Counted from the stretch's first letter, positions 25,807 through 34,608 are shown. The stretch is 64,000 bases of DNA from CAJXII01 sp965242915 (GCA_965242915.1 CBDETN010000019.1:1-64000), one strand, 5' to 3'. Notes: generated by a model not told the origin, from the letters alone. Made by a program: numbers and translations.

Positions 25807-27207
25807 ATGGCTTTTATACAATCATTCGGAGCGGCAAAGGTTGTTACAGGTTCGGCTCATCTAATAACATTGGACAACGGCAAAAAATTATTAATTGATT
25901 GCGGGATGTTTCAGGGTGAAAATGAAGAGAAAAATATTAAATCTTTTGAATTCGACCCGTCTGAAATAGACTGGTTAATCTTTACCCATGCCCATCTTGA
26001 TCATGTGGGGCGAGCACCAATTTTATATAAAGAGGGATTTATGGGTGAGATTGTTGCTACACATCCTACCCTTGAATTAGCAAAGATTGTATTGCTTGAT
26101 AGTGCGCGTCTTGCAAAAGAGGAGTATTACACATACTATAAAAAAGCACAAAGGAGAGGTGAGGAAAATTTAATTAAACCGCCACTTTATACACAGGAAG
26201 AAGTTGAATCATTTTTAACTCTAAAAAAGCGTTATGCAGTATATTCAATCCCTATTATTTTAGAAAAAGATTTAAACATAACATTTCGTAATGCAGGGCA
26301 TATTTTAGGCTCATCATTTGTTGAGATTCGTTTTATTGAAAACGGTGTTGAAAAAGTGCTTGTTTTTAGTGGTGATTTGGGTAATAAAAATGATATGGTT
26401 CTACCTTTTCTTCAAAATGCAAAAAAAGCAGATATTTTTTATATAGAATCAACTTATGGAGATAGAAATCATAAGAATATGAAGAAATCTATCAAGGAGT
26501 TTAAAAAAACTGTTTTAAACACGCTAAAACATGGAGGTGTTGTGTTGATACCATCATTTGCCATTGAGAGAACACAAGAGTTATTGTGTATTTTTAAATT
26601 AATGTATAAAAAGGGTGAGTTGCCACCCTCATGTAGAATATTTCTAGATAGTCCTATGGCAATTCGTGCAACAAATATTTATAACAAATATCCTGATGAG
26701 TTAAGCAAATTATGTCAAAATTTTCTAAAAGAAGATGGATCGGTTTTTGATTTTCCACAACTTGAATTTACACAAACACAAAAAGAATCTCAGAAAATCA
26801 ATACAATACAAAATGATGCAATTATTATAGCTGGAAGTGGTATGTGTAACGGTGGTAGAATTTTACAACATTTTAAACATCGTTTGTGGAATAAAAAGAA
26901 TTCTGTCTTATTTGTAGGTTATCAAGCAAAAGGGACATTTGGCCGCCGTTTGGTTGAGGGTACAAAATGGTTTAAGTTTTATAATGAACAAATAAGAATA
27001 AAAGCAAGTGTTCATACTATCAATGGTTTTTCTGCGCATGCTGATCAAACTGAACTGATACGCTGGTTAAAACATTTTGATAAACTTGGTAAGATTTTTT
27101 TAGTTCATGGTGAAGAGGATAAGCAGATTATATTTAAAAAAGCAATTAAGAAAAAACTAGGTATTAAAGCACATATTATAGAGAAAGATGATGAGATTTA
27201 TATATGA
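25807..27207 (+). CDS. MBL-fold beta-CASP RNase-like metallohydrolase
   Basis: This 466-aa protein of the metallo-beta-lactamase/beta-CASP group acts on RNA in characterised relatives. Metal motif THAHLDHVGR is near 65-74, GHILGSSFVE near 162, and FSGDLGN near 194. The beta-CASP domain carries SFAIERTQELL and SGMCNGGRILQHF, and the C-terminal RNA-metabolising motif includes VHTINGFSAHADQ and VHGEEDK. The overall order matches RNase TTHA0252/CPSF-like enzymes. It overlaps the following 54-aa gene by four bases (ATGA). Confidence 0.9.
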   Translation: MAFIQSFGAAKVVTGSAHLITLDNGKKLLIDCGMFQGENEEKNIKSFEFDPSEIDWLIFTHAHLDHVGRAPILYKEGFMGEIVATHPTLELAKIVLLDSARLAKEEYYTYYKKAQRRGEENLIKPPLYTQEEVESFLTLKKRYAVYSIPIILEKDLNITFRNAGHILGSSFVEIRFIENGVEKVLVFSGDLGNKNDMVLPFLQNAKKADIFYIESTYGDRNHKNMKKSIKEFKKTVLNTLKHGGVVLIPSFAIERTQELLCIFKLMYKKGELPPSCRIFLDSPMAIRATNIYNKYPDELSKLCQNFLKEDGSVFDFPQLEFTQTQKESQKINTIQNDAIIIAGSGMCNGGRILQHFKHRLWNKKNSVLFVGYQAKGTFGRRLVEGTKWFKFYNEQIRIKASVHTINGFSAHADQTELIRWLKHFDKLGKIFLVHGEEDKQIIFKKAIKKKLGIKAHIIEKDDEIYI

Positions 27208-27368
27208 TAAGTCAAAAATATATACTTGAGATGGTGAAGTTATCCCATAGCACAGATTTCAAGAAAGTTTTTATTCATAAAGAGATTTTAGCTCAATTAA
27301 AAGAGATAGGAAGAAGATTACATATAAGTGCAAACACATTGCAAGATATTGTTGTTAAGATGGATTAA
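27204..27368 (+). CDS. Small 54-aa protein coupled to the beta-CASP gene
   Basis: ATG at 27204 overlaps the stop of the beta-CASP gene (ATGA) and runs to TAA at 27366-27368. The product begins MISQKYILEMVKLSHS and continues with IHKEILAQLKEIGRRL and LQDIVVKMD, a plausible small helical protein. Coupling and codon use like its neighbours suggest a real gene that a length cut-off would miss. Its function is unknown; it could be an accessory subunit or regulator of the nuclease. Confidence 0.6.
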   Translation: MISQKYILEMVKLSHSTDFKKVFIHKEILAQLKEIGRRLHISANTLQDIVVKMD

Positions 27369-27401
27369 ATTCCGAATTATATAACTAATAAACCAGCAGC
27401 T

Positions 27402-27432
27402 TGTAACCAAACTGTAACCAAATAACTATACA
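27402..27432 (+). promoter_or_regulatory. Pho box and -10 element of pstB
   Basis: TGTAACCAAAC (27402-27412) and TGTAACCAAAT (27413-27423) form the best-conserved of the three Pho-box repeats. A TATACA at 27427-27432 follows with seven bases after the second 7-mer, slightly closer than at pstS and pstC. Confidence 0.72.
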
Positions 27433-27461
27433 CTTTATAAAAATAAATAAGAGTGGTTTAT

Positions 27462-28268
27462 ATGGCAAAAATAGTAAATAGCAGTCGTGAGATGAATCTT
27501 CCTAGTAAGAATAAAACGAAAATAAGTGTAAAAGATTTAAATCTTTGGTATGGGGACAAACATGCCTTGCATGGTCTTAATATAGAACTTTATAAAAATC
27601 AAATCACGGCACTTATAGGACCGTCTGGATGTGGTAAATCTACATTTTTAAGATGTTTAAATCGTATGAATGATTTAATAAGTTCAGCTAGAATTGAGGG
27701 ACAGGTTGTCATTGACGGTAAAAATATTTATGATAAAGATGTTGATGAAGTAAGTGTAAGAAAAAGAATAGGTATGGTATTTCAGCAACCAAATCCTTTC
27801 CCTAAATCTATTTATGAAAATGTAGCTTATGCTCCTTTAAAACACGGTATCGTTAAAAAAGGTATTGAATGTGATGAGTTGGTTGAAAAGTCACTTATCA
27901 GTGCCGGTATTTGGAAAGAAGTTAAAGATATTTTAAAAGACCCCGGTACTGGACTAAGCGGCGGTCAGCAACAACGACTTTGTATCGCAAGAACTATTGC
28001 TGTTAAACCAGATGTAATACTTATGGATGAACCGACATCTGCACTTGATCCTATTAGTACAGAAAAAATTGAAGCGTTGATGTTGGAGCTTAAAAAAGAT
28101 TATACAATAATTACTGTTACCCACAATATGCAGCAAGCTGCAAGAGTAGCTGATATGACAGCATTTTTTCATCTTGGAGATTTAATTGAATATGATGAAA
28201 CAGAAAAGATATTTATAAATCCAAGTCAGAAAAAGACTGAGGATTATATTACCGGAAGATTTGGATAA
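27462..28268 (+). CDS. pstB: Phosphate ABC transporter ATP-binding protein
   Basis: This ATPase has 268 aa from ATG 27462. A GTG at 27453 would add three residues but leaves no room for the GAGTGG ribosome site. Walker A is GPSGCGKST, Q-loop VFQQPNPFPKSIYENV (typical of PstB), signature LSGGQQQRLCIAR, Walker B VILMDEPTSALDP, H-loop VTHNM. It powers PstCA. It heads a unit pstB-phoU-phoB-phoR behind its own Pho box, apart from pstS and pstCA. Confidence 0.96.
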   Translation: MAKIVNSSREMNLPSKNKTKISVKDLNLWYGDKHALHGLNIELYKNQITALIGPSGCGKSTFLRCLNRMNDLISSARIEGQVVIDGKNIYDKDVDEVSVRKRIGMVFQQPNPFPKSIYENVAYAPLKHGIVKKGIECDELVEKSLISAGIWKEVKDILKDPGTGLSGGQQQRLCIARTIAVKPDVILMDEPTSALDPISTEKIEALMLELKKDYTIITVTHNMQQAARVADMTAFFHLGDLIEYDETEKIFINPSQKKTEDYITGRFG

Positions 28269-28279
28269 AAAGGAAAAAA

Positions 28280-28942
28280 ATGTTACAAAATTATGAAGAA
28301 AAATTAAATGAAATCAAAAAAAGTATTACTGATATTGGTAATGGATTGGTTAAAGCAAATCAGCTTATATTGGATGCACTTGAAGGATGTGAGCAAGATA
28401 AGTTTAATGAAGCAAAAACTCATATTAAAAATATTAGTAAAAAAACAAATGACATAGACAACAATATCATCACAACTTTAGCTTTACATGCACCAGAGGC
28501 TCGGGATTTAAGAAATATGGTTTCATATTTAAAAATAACAAATGAGCTTTTAAGAGCTTGTACAAATACAAGAGGATTTATAAAAGGTTTTATTGATGTT
28601 TGTAGTGAAGTAAATATTAAAACTATTAATGAATATGCAATACCTATGCAAAGATCAACCGTTGAGTCTTTGAAGTTTACAATGCTAATGATAAATATAG
28701 ATTGTGTTGATGAGATACAAGAGTGTTTTAATAAAGTTTTAATAGCTGAAAATAAAACAGATGATTTATATGAGATGGTTGAAAACTCTTTATTAAAAGA
28801 AACAAAAGAGATAAATGAATTTAATAAATATCATAAAATGCTAGGTGCTCTACGAAAAAGTGAAAAGATAGCCGACCGTGCTATGAGTATCGCATCACTA
28901 TTATTATATGCCAATAATGGTGGAGAGATATATCAGGTTTAG
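28280..28942 (+). CDS. phoU: Phosphate-signalling protein PhoU
   Basis: This 220-aa, all-helical protein has two three-helix PhoU repeats. The first has IDNNIITTLALHAPEARDLR (metal-binding E/D motif and conserved PEARDLR), the second ends KYHKMLGALRKSEKIADRAM. PhoU relays Pst status to PhoR and restrains the pho regulon when phosphate is ample. It lies 11 nt after pstB and just before the response regulator. Confidence 0.92.
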   Translation: MLQNYEEKLNEIKKSITDIGNGLVKANQLILDALEGCEQDKFNEAKTHIKNISKKTNDIDNNIITTLALHAPEARDLRNMVSYLKITNELLRACTNTRGFIKGFIDVCSEVNIKTINEYAIPMQRSTVESLKFTMLMINIDCVDEIQECFNKVLIAENKTDDLYEMVENSLLKETKEINEFNKYHKMLGALRKSEKIADRAMSIASLLLYANNGGEIYQV

Positions 28943-28954
28943 ATATAATCAGAT

Positions 28955-29623
28955 ATGCAAAATATAATATTAGTAGTAGAAGATGAGCAAGATATTCTAG
29001 ATTTGATTGAATATACATTAACTAAAGACGGGTATGATGTTATATGTTGTTTAGATACTTCAAATGTACTTTCTTTACTAGATGAAGAAGATGTCAGCTT
29101 AATACTTATGGATAGAAATCTGCCCGGTACAGAGGGTAGTATGTTTATACAAGATATCCGAACAAAAGGTTATAATCATCCTGTAATATATTTAACGGCA
29201 AAAGATGCCCAAGAGGATATTATTGAGGGATTTGACAGAGGCGGTGATGACTATATTACAAAACCTTTTAATCTTGATGTTTTAAAAGCAAGAGTTAAAG
29301 CTGTCATTAAAAGAACAAAGCAAGATGTAGAGCTATTAAAAGTTAGAGATATTCTTTATCAAACAAACAATAAAGTTTTTATAATAGATGATAAAGAGAT
29401 AAGCCTTACACACCTAGAACATGATTTGCTATTGCAATTTATAAAAAATAAAAATATTTTACTTAGCCGTGATACTTTACTAGAGAGAGTTTGGGAAGAT
29501 TACACCGATGTAAAGCAAAAAACTGTAAATGTGGCAATTAAAAGACTTAAAGAGAAGATTGATCCAGATGGTAAAAAAAAGTACATAAAATCTGTTCGCG
29601 GGGAGGGATATATCTTTGCGTAA
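28955..29623 (+). CDS. phoB: PhoB-like OmpR-family response regulator
   Basis: In this 222-aa protein the receiver domain begins ILVVEDEQDILDLIEYTL, the phospho-acceptor is in LILMDRNLPG near residue 53, and the signalling lysine is in DDYITKPFN near 103. The C-terminal winged helix carries LTHLEHDLLLQF and TVNVAIKRLKEKI with GEGYIF at the end. By context it is the regulator binding the TGTAACC repeats. It overlaps the sensor gene by eight bases. Confidence 0.88.
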   Translation: MQNIILVVEDEQDILDLIEYTLTKDGYDVICCLDTSNVLSLLDEEDVSLILMDRNLPGTEGSMFIQDIRTKGYNHPVIYLTAKDAQEDIIEGFDRGGDDYITKPFNLDVLKARVKAVIKRTKQDVELLKVRDILYQTNNKVFIIDDKEISLTHLEHDLLLQFIKNKNILLSRDTLLERVWEDYTDVKQKTVNVAIKRLKEKIDPDGKKKYIKSVRGEGYIFA

Positions 29624-31001
29624 ACTTCATGAGATTTTTCTTCGTAAATTTATAATTTTATTTACAACCGTATTCTTTGGACTGAGTATCGTTTTTTATT
29701 TTTGGATAAAAGATATGTATATTGAGCAGACTAAAATAGATTTGTTACACAATATCAAAATATTATCATTACAAATAGATAATTTACAGGATGTGGATAG
29801 TTTAGCAAAAAAAATCAAAGAATCTATTAACTTAAGAGTAACCATTATATACAAAGACGGTACAGTATTAGGTGAAAGTCATAAAGATTTTAACTCCATG
29901 GATAATCATCTAAACAGAGCAGAAGTTATTCAGGCAAAATATCAAGAATACGGTTTTACCTCAAGATACTCCAAGACACTTAAAAAAGAGCTTCTTTATG
30001 TAGCCAAAAAATTTATAATAAATAAAAATGAATTTTATATAAGAATGGCAAGAGATATAGAGCAGTTAAATGAACAGTTTATTGTTTTATATTTAAAAAT
30101 TTGTTTACTGTTTGTATATTTTATCGGTATAATATTTTGGGTTGTATTGAATATAAGTAAAAAAGTACAAGATGAGACCAATAAGGTTTTAGATTCTTTA
30201 AGTGGTTTGGTTAAGCAAAACAAAGAGTTTAAGATTGATTCAACATACTCTTTAGAATTTAATCAAATTACAAAACTACTTAGACGAGTATCACAAATTT
30301 TATCAAAAAAAGATAAACAAAAGTCAAAATATACAGCTAAATTAAAATTTGCAAACAGACAAAAAGATGATATTATCTCGGCAATTTCTCATGAATTTAA
30401 AAATCCAATTGCAGTAATAAGCGGTTATACTCAAACTTTAATTGAAGATAAAGATATAAATCCAGAAATAAGAGATAAATTTTTGGATAAAATTTTATCA
30501 AACTCTGATAAATTAACCAATATGATAGATAGGCTAAGAATGTCAATAAAACTGGAAGAGGGAAACCAGCCTTATAATTTTATTAGTTGCAATATTGCAA
30601 ATTTAACAAAAAATATAATTGAAGATTTAAAAATATCATATCCAAGCAGAGATATTTTATTTAAAGTCGATGAAACGACAATAACTGCTGATGAAATAAT
30701 GATAAGTATAGCAATAACCAATCTAATAGAAAATGCTTTAAAATATTCACAAGATGATATAGAAGTAATTATTACGAATAAAAGTTTAAATGTAATTGAT
30801 GATGGGATAGGGATAAAAAGTAAAGATATTCCCAAAATCACTGATAAATTTTATAGAGTATCAAGTAATGACTGGAACAATTCTTTAGGGGTTGGATTAT
30901 CTTTGGTAAAAAATATATTGGATTTACATAAGTTTAAACTTGATATAAAAAGTATTGAAAATGAAGGCTCAACTTTTAGTATAATATTTAACAGCCCTTA
31001 A
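29616..31001 (+). CDS. phoR: PhoR-like sensor histidine kinase
   Basis: This 461-aa sensor kinase has transmembrane segments near 10-28 and 155-178 around a periplasmic sensor of about 125 residues. The H-box is AISHEFKNPIAVISGYTQTL, then N-box ITNLIENALKYS, G1 VIDDGIGI, G2 SLGVGLSLVKNI. The periplasmic domain fits PhoR-type kinases. The start is TTG 29616 inside the end of phoB. It would phosphorylate the preceding regulator under Pst/PhoU control. Confidence 0.87.
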   Translation: MRKLHEIFLRKFIILFTTVFFGLSIVFYFWIKDMYIEQTKIDLLHNIKILSLQIDNLQDVDSLAKKIKESINLRVTIIYKDGTVLGESHKDFNSMDNHLNRAEVIQAKYQEYGFTSRYSKTLKKELLYVAKKFIINKNEFYIRMARDIEQLNEQFIVLYLKICLLFVYFIGIIFWVVLNISKKVQDETNKVLDSLSGLVKQNKEFKIDSTYSLEFNQITKLLRRVSQILSKKDKQKSKYTAKLKFANRQKDDIISAISHEFKNPIAVISGYTQTLIEDKDINPEIRDKFLDKILSNSDKLTNMIDRLRMSIKLEEGNQPYNFISCNIANLTKNIIEDLKISYPSRDILFKVDETTITADEIMISIAITNLIENALKYSQDDIEVIITNKSLNVIDDGIGIKSKDIPKITDKFYRVSSNDWNNSLGVGLSLVKNILDLHKFKLDIKSIENEGSTFSIIFNSP

Positions 31002-31013
31002 GTTTTCATTATT

Positions 31014-31250
31014 TCACAAAATTGTATAAATATTATCATCCTTTTTTATAGTACTGCAGCTAATAACTTTTAAAAAATTCCTCGGTCATCTTTTAAAAGT
31101 TTAGGAAGATTTTTTCCACTTTTGTCAAGCTTTTGCACAAAGTACATTTTTGAGCCGACTTGTAGATGATATGAATTATAATCAATTAAGATATTTTCAT
31201 CTAATTGTCCATAATTTATAACAATATCATTTTTAGTTGCTAAATTATTC
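31014..31250 (-). pseudogene. Decayed MOSC-domain gene, copy 1
   Basis: Read on the minus strand, fragments encode NLATKNDIVINYGQLDENIL, then DYNSYHL, then in a shifted frame CTLCKSLTKVEKNLPKLLKD and DRGIF, and finally KDDNIYTIL. These line up in order with the intact MOSC protein at 39125 (NYGQLGENILIDYN, CTLCKSLSKVNENLPELLKK). Frameshifts, a deletion and no start codon show it is dead. It directly follows the unknown gene at 31259. Confidence 0.75.
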
Positions 31251-31258
31251 TTTATTTA

Positions 31259-31723
31259 TTAATCTTCTAAACCATAAAACCAATAATCTACTTCTCTAGT
31301 TATAGAGTTTTGCTTTCTTCTGTCAAAATGGTCAGTTAAATTAAAATCTTTTTTTCCATAACCGTCTTTATACTCTTTAATAAAATCAGCATATACTTTT
31401 TCTTTCATTGCTGTGATTTCGAAACTAACTATATCATAAATCTTATTGTTAATTTCAAATTTTTTACTATCTGCAAGAGTTAGATTTATACCAGTATATC
31501 GCTCACCTTCTTCTAAAGTAAGATTCATCTCAATATTTGCTCTCATTGTTGCGAACATATGGATAAATTGCTCTATTGGCATATCAAGTTTTTCTACTAT
31601 TATCGCACTATTATTATCATATCCCCATCCACCTGATATATCTAACTTTACATCAAATACCTCTTTAATAACCTTTTGAATTCTATCTACTGGCTCAATT
31701 TGTTTAAATTCTATATTAGTCAT
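31259..31723 (-). CDS. Unrecognised 154-aa protein between two MOSC remnants
   Basis: The product from ATG 31723 begins MTNIEFKQIEPVDRIQKVIK. The frame is open 31 codons further upstream to 31816, but that segment lacks a ribosome site and is low-complexity, so the shorter start is preferred. It contains DISGGWGYDNNSAIIVEKL, FATMRANIEMNLTLEEGE and a Tyr/Asp-rich C-terminus. No signal peptide or membrane segment is seen. I do not recognise the family. It lies on the minus strand between two decayed MOSC copies, just before the sulfur cluster. Confidence 0.55.
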   Translation of the reverse strand: MTNIEFKQIEPVDRIQKVIKEVFDVKLDISGGWGYDNNSAIIVEKLDMPIEQFIHMFATMRANIEMNLTLEEGERYTGINLTLADSKKFEINNKIYDIVSFEITAMKEKVYADFIKEYKDGYGKKDFNLTDHFDRRKQNSITREVDYWFYGLED

Positions 31724-31817
31724 TTTTTTATACCATACTTTTAATTTTTTATAAATTATAACTAAAGAACTTTTAAAAGAGTCGGTAATTAGCTTATAAG
31801 ATATAAATATAATCATT

Positions 31818-32095
31818 TTATTTTATAGTACCAGAAATAATAACTTTCGCAAAAATTCCTCTGTTATCTTGTAAAAGTTTAGGAATATTTTTTCCACTTT
31901 TGTCAAGCTTTTGAACAAAGTACATTTTTTATTTATCTCTAAAATGACATCGCTAATTAGGATATTTTTACCTAATTATTTATAATTTATATAAATATTA
32001 TTTCCTTTAGTTAATTTACAACTATTATTTGATGCGATTAACACTGATATTTGTATTTTTTAGCATAATTTTTTTATAATTTTATTAATTAGAGT
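31818..32095 (-). pseudogene. Decayed MOSC-domain gene, copy 2
   Basis: On the minus strand one frame reads IQISVLIASNN, then NNIYINYK, an in-frame stop, LGKNIL, a deletion, SDVILEINKKCTLFKSLTKV, NIPKLLQDNRGIFAKVI and a stop. This aligns along the intact MOSC protein at 39125. It shares more than 60 near-identical bases with copy 1 (for example TTTTTTCCACTTTTGTCAAG). With copy 1 and the palindrome at 32184 it accounts for most of the 528-nt stretch before the cytochrome gene. Confidence 0.75.
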
Positions 32096-32183
32096 TATAA
32101 GAAGAGATTAAATCTATTAAAAGAATATTATATGAAAAACTAATAGTTATTTTATAAGATACATAAGAAAAAATAATGTCATT

Positions 32184-32216
32184 TTAAGTATGACTTAAGT
32201 TCAGCAAATGTACAAT
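32184..32216 (+). promoter_or_regulatory. Palindromic operator and -10 of the sulfur-oxidation cluster
   Basis: TTAAGT-ATG-ACTTAA (32184-32198) is a perfect 6-bp inverted repeat. It is interlaced with GTCAT/ATGAC (32178-32194). TACAAT at 32211-32216 is a plausible -10, so the palindrome covers the -35 position. It is a candidate site for a sulfur-responsive repressor; no regulator gene lies nearby. Confidence 0.45.
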
Positions 32217-32251
32217 TAAAACAGCTTATAAAACAATTGTGAGGTTTAAAC

Positions 32252-32632
32252 ATGAAAAAAGTTATATTTTCTATGCTCTTATCGGGTGTTGCTTTAATTG
32301 CATCTAATAGTGCGTCAGTATATAAAAGTGGTTTATTATTGCCAGCAAATGGCAAAGTGATTTATAAAAGACAATGTGCAACTTGTCATGGAGATAACGG
32401 TAAACAGACCAGCTTTAAAGGGTCTGCAAAAGTTACATATTCTAAAATTTCCGGTATAGATACAGATAAATTAGCAAAGGAATTAAAAGATTACAGAGGT
32501 GGAATTAAAAGTAAAAATTATCAACCTCTTAACAAATATGGTTATGGTGCTATGATGAGAAGTGTAACAACTGATCTTTCTTGGGATGAAATTGACGCCG
32601 TTGCTAAATATGTTAATAGTTTAAATAAGTAA
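32252..32632 (+). CDS. Periplasmic monohaem cytochrome c
   Basis: This 126-aa class I cytochrome c has a signal peptide (about 1-20), haem motif CATCHGD near 45-51, and a candidate distal methionine in GYGAMMRSV near 98. The C-terminal helix is DEIDAVAKYVNSL. It is first in the sulfur cluster and 16 nt before the SQR-like flavoprotein, so it probably accepts electrons from it or from SoxCD, much as FccA serves FccB. It lacks recognisable SoxX features. Confidence 0.88.
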   Translation: MKKVIFSMLLSGVALIASNSASVYKSGLLLPANGKVIYKRQCATCHGDNGKQTSFKGSAKVTYSKISGIDTDKLAKELKDYRGGIKSKNYQPLNKYGYGAMMRSVTTDLSWDEIDAVAKYVNSLNK

Positions 32633-32648
32633 GTATAAAAGGATAATT

Positions 32649-34118
32649 ATGGATAATAAATATATTGATAATATGTTAGTGCAGATGGATAAAGATTTAT
32701 CTTCAAAGGGGATGAGCAGAAGAGATGCTATGAAATTAGCAGGTGTTTCTGCAACTCTTTTAATGGGTGGTGCTACAAGTGCACAAGCTGAAACTGAAAA
32801 GACAACAACTTCTAAGGCTAAAGGAAAAATAGTAATTGTAGGCGGCGGTCTTGCCGGTATGTCTACAGCTGCTAGATTAACTCTAAACTTGAAAAATCCT
32901 GATATTACAGTTATAGAGCCAGAAAAATTATCTGTGTCTTATCAGCCAGGACAAACGCTGGTTGGTGCTGGTATTTGGGATGAGAGTGATATCGCATACA
33001 ACAGAGATGATTTTGTGCCAGATGGTGTAAAAATTATCGAAGATAGAGCAATAGCTTTTGATCCTATGAACAATAAACTGACAACAGCTAAAGGTCAAGT
33101 TATCTCTTATGACTATTTAATTGTTGCTACTGGTTTACAACTTAATTTTGAAGCTATTAAAGGATTAGAATCAGCAGGTCGTGCTTATTCATCTGGTGAT
33201 AATTCAAAACTTCTTAAAGCTTTAGGTGATAATGGTATATGTTCTATATATACAGCACAAGGTGCTACTAAAACTTGGGAGCAGATGCAAAAGTATATAG
33301 TTCAAGCAAAAAGTGGTAAAAAAACTAAATTTATTTTTACTGATACAAATACACCAATTAAATGTGGTGGAGCGCCAAAGAAAATTATGTATCTTACTAA
33401 CTCTAGACTAAAAGAAGAGGGTGCAAGAGAAAATGCAGAGCTTGTATTTTATCCAAATGGTGGAAAGATGTTTGGAGTACCTGAGTATCATGATGCTATA
33501 GTAGAGCAGTTTAAAAGAGAAGGTTTTGAATGGCATTATAGACATAATCTAGTCGAAGTAGATGTTGAAAATAAAATTGCTGTTTTTGATTCTAAATGGC
33601 AAGAAAAAGGTCCATGGGATCCTATGATGAAAGATTTTGAGATTATTGCTAAGCATGAAAAACTAAGAGTTCCATATGACTTTTTACATGTAACTCCACC
33701 ACAAATAGCTCCAAGAGAGATAGGAGAATCTGATATAGGTTCAGCTGCAGGTTGGGTACCGGTAAATAAAGAGACCCTTCAACATATAAAATTTAAAAAT
33801 ATATTTGCAATTGGTGATATTGCTCAAGTACCTATGGGTAAAACAGGTGGAAGTGTTAGAAAACAATATAAAGTTCTTGTAAAAAATCTTGTTGCTCTAA
33901 TGGAGGGTAAAAAACTTATAGCTAAATATGAGGGATATACTGTTTGTCCATTAATAACAGGTATTGGTACAGTGATGCTTGCTGAGTTTGACTGGACTGT
34001 TAAACCTACACCATCATTTCCATTTGATCCATTGGTTGAGAGATGGATATTTTGGTTGATGAAAGTATATGCACTTAAGCCTATGACCATGTACGGTATG
34101 CTTTCTGGTAAAGCATAA
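32649..34118 (+). CDS. Tat-exported type II sulfide:quinone oxidoreductase-like flavoprotein
   Basis: This 489-aa protein has a twin-arginine signal, SRRDAMKLAG, at 23-32. FAD-binding IVIVGGGLAGMS is at 61-72. The order IKCGGAPKKIMYL (C239), FLHVTPPQIAP, AAGWVPVNKETLQH, NIFAIGDIAQVP, YTVCPLITG (C433), AEFDW matches type II SQR, including mitochondrial SQOR, whose two redox cysteines are equivalent. It would oxidise sulfide on the periplasmic side, passing electrons to quinone or to the preceding cytochrome. Export by Tat with a cytochrome partner is reminiscent of flavocytochrome c. Confidence 0.8.
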   Translation: MDNKYIDNMLVQMDKDLSSKGMSRRDAMKLAGVSATLLMGGATSAQAETEKTTTSKAKGKIVIVGGGLAGMSTAARLTLNLKNPDITVIEPEKLSVSYQPGQTLVGAGIWDESDIAYNRDDFVPDGVKIIEDRAIAFDPMNNKLTTAKGQVISYDYLIVATGLQLNFEAIKGLESAGRAYSSGDNSKLLKALGDNGICSIYTAQGATKTWEQMQKYIVQAKSGKKTKFIFTDTNTPIKCGGAPKKIMYLTNSRLKEEGARENAELVFYPNGGKMFGVPEYHDAIVEQFKREGFEWHYRHNLVEVDVENKIAVFDSKWQEKGPWDPMMKDFEIIAKHEKLRVPYDFLHVTPPQIAPREIGESDIGSAAGWVPVNKETLQHIKFKNIFAIGDIAQVPMGKTGGSVRKQYKVLVKNLVALMEGKKLIAKYEGYTVCPLITGIGTVMLAEFDWTVKPTPSFPFDPLVERWIFWLMKVYALKPMTMYGMLSGKA

Positions 34119-34141
34119 TATTTTATGTTTGGGATTTATGT

Positions 34142-34594
34142 ATGCAAATAAAATTTGAACTAGTTACTTATGATGAGGTTCTAGATATTTTTGAACTGGA
34201 TGAAAATATCTATCTTTTAGAGATAGATGATGAGCAAAAACAGACTTATAATCTTTTAAAAAATACAGATTTACATTTGTATAATTGGTTTAAAGAGTCT
34301 GATTTTTTTATAGACTGGATAAAGAAGGAAGTGTATCCAAACAGTATCGGTAAAAAATTTGCAATAAATAGTATCAATGATATAGGTTTTTTTAGGTTTT
34401 ATTTTTTTAAAGTTACAAGTGGTGATAGTCACTATGATTATTTTAAAAAGCTTTTTGATATTCATGAAGAATCGCAATGGCAAGATAGAGAAGTTGTTGG
34501 GGAAGAGATTTTAAAAGCTTTAGCCCTTAAAAAGCAAGAACTTATAATTGAATTAAAAGAAGATGTTATTAAAGAGATAACGCAACCATCTTAA
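34142..34594 (+). CDS. Unrecognised 150-aa protein in the sulfur-oxidation cluster
   Basis: I do not recognise a family. The protein is acidic, lacks a signal peptide, and is rich in aromatic residues (HLYNWFKESDFFIDWIKKE, GFFRFYFFKVTSGD). It ends in a helical tail. It lies between the SQR-like gene and soxC in the same orientation with 23- and 14-nt gaps, so it is probably a cytoplasmic accessory, for example in maturation of the Tat-exported molybdenum or flavin subunits. That role is inference only. Confidence 0.6.
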   Translation: MQIKFELVTYDEVLDIFELDENIYLLEIDDEQKQTYNLLKNTDLHLYNWFKESDFFIDWIKKEVYPNSIGKKFAINSINDIGFFRFYFFKVTSGDSHYDYFKKLFDIHEESQWQDREVVGEEILKALALKKQELIIELKEDVIKEITQPS

Positions 34595-34608
34595 TAAAAG
34601 GAGAAAAT

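Noticed and set aside
19125..27432. CRISPR-like repeats suggested by recurring TGTAACC
   Set aside because: Only two short units per site at promoter positions, without spacers; they are regulator boxes.
31724..31816. Longer start for the 154-aa gene
   Set aside because: The extra 31 residues lack a ribosome site and are low-complexity, and the ATG at 31723 begins a better protein.
32252..32632. SoxX for the first cytochrome of the cluster
   Set aside because: No SoxA partner is adjacent and the protein looks like a general class I cytochrome c beside a flavoprotein.
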